NCBI GenBank assembly: GCA_002371825.1 | Contig: DFHF01000057.1 | Coordinates: 1 to 33,994 of the forward strand | Reading direction: 5' to 3' | DNA: 33,994 nt | From: Ruminococcus flavefaciens | GTDB lineage: Bacteria > Bacillota > Clostridia > Oscillospirales > Ruminococcaceae | Shown: piece by piece, positions 32,586-33,994 of the stretch | Position numbering within the stretch: the first letter of the stretch is position 1 | Layout: the number at the start of each line of letters is the position of its first letter | Notes under the pieces: generated by a model | Told to the model about the DNA's origin: nothing | What the model saw: the letters and a program-made list of their open reading frames with translations, nothing else | Database searches by the model: none | Made by a program: the position numbers and the translations under genes

Positions 32586-33994
32586 CTGGAATTATAGCTC
32601 CGATGACCCTGGATACGACGGCGGCGACGAAGATGATGATAATAATAATTCCGGAAATGAAGATATGAAAGGCCACGAAGACGACTATAAGGCAGCCGAG
32701 GAACAGCCTGCAACAAGAGATCCGCTTGCGATACATCTCAACAGCGGCGAGAGAATAGAGATCACCTCCAATGACGACGGAGTATACTTTGACCTTGACA
32801 CTAACGGATTTGCTGAAAAGGCAGCATGGCTTGGCACAGAGGACGGATTCCTGGCACTTGATGTAAATGAAAATGGTATCATAGACGACGGCAGCGAGCT
32901 TTTCGGCGACAGATTTACAATGCCGGACGGAAATATGTCTGCCACAGGATTTGAAGCACTTTTAAGCCTTGACGATAACAGCGACAGTATTATCGATAGC
33001 AATGACGCCTGCTTTGGAAGCCTTATGATATGGATAGACGCCGATCACAATGGTATTACAGGCAGCAATGAGCTGAAGACACTTACTGAACTTGGCATAA
33101 CAGCCTTTGATCTCCGCAATATCACCCACGAGGAAGTCGACTATGACGGAATAGCGGTAGAGGCTGAATCTGCAAAGGCTGTATTTATTGACAGCAGCGA
33201 AAGAAAGATCAGTGAATTCCTTCTCCCTGTTCATTCGGCAGATACAATGCATAATGGAGCATATACCAACGGAAATGTTCTGAATATAGATCAGGCATTA
33301 TATGATGATGAAAACGGTGAGCTCGCTGAGCTCTGTTTCAGATTCTGCTTAGCAGATACAGTTGAAGTGAAGAAGTACTATCTCAAGAAGATAATGTACA
33401 AAATGACCGGTTCTGAAAATATCGAAAAAGACAGCCGTGGACCGAACATTGACGCAAGAGATCTTCATGTTATCGAACAGTTTATGGGACACGAATTCAA
33501 CAGCGTTTCAGGTTCAGTTCCTAACGGACTTGCTGCTGATCTTCTCAAGGCGTTATATAATTCCATTGAAAGCATCTATTATAACTACCTTATCATCCAG
33601 TTCAACGGCAGCGATTTAAGGACATATGTAACGGTTCAGCGTGATAATGAAGGCAATGTTACTATCAATACAGCATTACTCGAATTTATTCTGGATATCT
33701 GTATAGAAGACGGAAAGAATGTTGATGTATGCCTGTATGACTTCGGCAAGTACCTGAAATACCTTGATAAGAAGCATGGTACAGAGGCTTATACAGCTTT
33801 CAAGGACAAGTATACCGCTGTTTCACAGAAATATGAAAAGCTGTTTAACGACATGGATACAACTATTACTATTTTGGGTACAGATGCTGATGAAGAAATA
33901 AACGGGGCATATTCAAATGAGATAATATACGGCGGAAAAGGTAATGATCTCCTTAACGGCGGATATGGTGATGATACATATATCTTCAACCTTG
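31465..33994 (+). CDS. Gene B: secreted protein with PD-(D/E)xK nuclease-like domain and RTX repeats, 3' end beyond window
   Basis: The frame starts at ATG 31465 behind AGGAAAGGA and stays open to the edge, giving 843 residues. In order: a signal peptide (about 1-32, KRIICMILPIFLIIPSVII, then GEAAS); a domain at about 75-200 with helix YNEIHKRVQNHIW, then Asp125 (FADIYYV), Glu139-Val-Lys141 (YLWEVKPPSY) and Gln156 (FEQLTNYV), the pattern of PD-(D/E)xK nucleases; a basic KKRRSR stretch; a helical domain (about 275-372); an Asp/Gly-rich linker (373-412); a calcium-binding module (about 433-545) with DLDTNG, DVNENGIIDDGSELFGD and DADHNG; a helical region; and RTX repeats from GGKGNDLLNGGYGDD (823-837). 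It is probably an exported, calcium-folded effector. The first 373 residues are AT-rich, the rest GC-rich. A secreted scavenging nuclease is the main alternative. Confidence 0.82.
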   Translation, partial: MKIKNIFKRIICMILPIFLIIPSVIIKPGEAASETITRLIYKDAIIGDQFDDPEAITDVTSSEPDVTIDTKSQTNNWYVLHKYDKLPYNEIHKRVQNHIWSNPNNTVYEGEKRIDFLDGKYGFADIYYVNDSGVTYLWEVKPPSYRDKNKSKGFEQLTNYVNANPNYEYGSKSPGNIQNSSFSFKLTLECNKAGVSWKEFVTYDVEYEKLDNGLIIYSFKRSATKVYKTPGVPVPQKERQEAENGAYEYDEEPVNLEDEEPFEAKKRRSRGYFPSPAEKLAYATQFALSTTLRLIGGSIFEIDKSGNLVQEIVTSNNLHKAIAVATEILAMCEAGKYYLKDAEEAEYIASSFIAACAIGPNDDASNLLMLYNDIWNYSSDDPGYDGGDEDDDNNNSGNEDMKGHEDDYKAAEEQPATRDPLAIHLNSGERIEITSNDDGVYFDLDTNGFAEKAAWLGTEDGFLALDVNENGIIDDGSELFGDRFTMPDGNMSATGFEALLSLDDNSDSIIDSNDACFGSLMIWIDADHNGITGSNELKTLTELGITAFDLRNITHEEVDYDGIAVEAESAKAVFIDSSERKISEFLLPVHSADTMHNGAYTNGNVLNIDQALYDDENGELAELCFRFCLADTVEVKKYYLKKIMYKMTGSENIEKDSRGPNIDARDLHVIEQFMGHEFNSVSGSVPNGLAADLLKALYNSIESIYYNYLIIQFNGSDLRTYVTVQRDNEGNVTINTALLEFILDICIEDGKNVDVCLYDFGKYLKYLDKKHGTEAYTAFKDKYTAVSQKYEKLFNDMDTTITILGTDADEEINGAYSNEIIYGGKGNDLLNGGYGDDTYIFNL

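Noticed and set aside
33420..33500. Dockerin-like module in gene B (NIDARDLHVIEQFMG)
   Set aside because: Dockerins need two calcium-loop repeats with DxDxDG spacing; only a single distant resemblance is present.
1..33994. CRISPR array, tRNA/rRNA genes, insertion sequences
   Set aside because: No regularly spaced repeats, tRNA cloverleaf, rRNA segment, transposase or integrase was recognised on either strand.

Overview
The window looks like a chromosomal segment of a low-to-mid GC, endospore-lineage Firmicute of the Ruminococcaceae/Oscillospiraceae type, most plausibly a Ruminococcus. The evidence is gene order (spoIIIAA-AH, then asp23, nusB, xseA, xseB, ispA, dxs, tlyA, nadK, argR, recN), strong AGGAGG-type ribosome sites, TTGACA/TATAAT promoters, and secreted Asp-rich proteins. 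The genus is inferred from these features; no marker such as 16S is present.

Layout. (1) 1-3.9 kb, minus strand: an operon read fhs, tsaE, tsaB, rpiB, upp, covering one-carbon metabolism, the tRNA t6A modification partners, and pentose-phosphate and uracil salvage; upp runs off the left edge. (2) 4.0-6.6 kb, plus strand: a lipoprotein with duplicated Asp-rich repeats, then radA, ending in a terminator. (3) 6.6-21.07 kb, minus strand: one long housekeeping run from a clear promoter at about 21.05 kb: asp23-like, nusB, a TsaD/M22-like paralogue, xseA, xseB, ispA, dxs, tlyA, nadK, argR, recN, a histidine phosphatase, a GH42 beta-galactosidase and dtd, followed by a hairpin and a class B penicillin-binding protein. 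(4) 21.07-25.8 kb, minus strand: the complete eight-gene spoIIIA operon behind a sigma-E-like promoter. (5) 25.8-29.7 kb, minus strand: an ABC ATPase plus FtsX/MacB-type permease, and a uridine-kinase-like gene, each with its own promoter and terminator.

(6) 29.7-34 kb, plus strand: accessory DNA and the most interesting part. After a 330-base intergenic stretch with two hairpins come gene A (457 aa, unknown) and gene B (at least 843 aa, open at the right edge). Gene B encodes a signal peptide, an N-terminal domain with the sequence pattern of a PD-(D/E)xK nuclease (D125, E139-V-K141, Q156), a helical middle domain, an acidic linker, a DxDxNG calcium-binding module and the first RTX repeats. 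Base composition changes abruptly in the middle of gene A and again in the middle of gene B. The 3' half of A and the 5' half of B therefore form one AT-rich block of about 1.9 kb, set between GC-richer halves. I read this as a likely exchangeable effector/immunity cassette placed in front of a conserved RTX carrier. This is the mirror image of the usual polymorphic-toxin layout, in which the toxin is C-terminal and immunity follows it. The interpretation is inference; the composition change and motifs are visible in the sequence.

No tRNA, rRNA, CRISPR array, transposase or integrase was seen.
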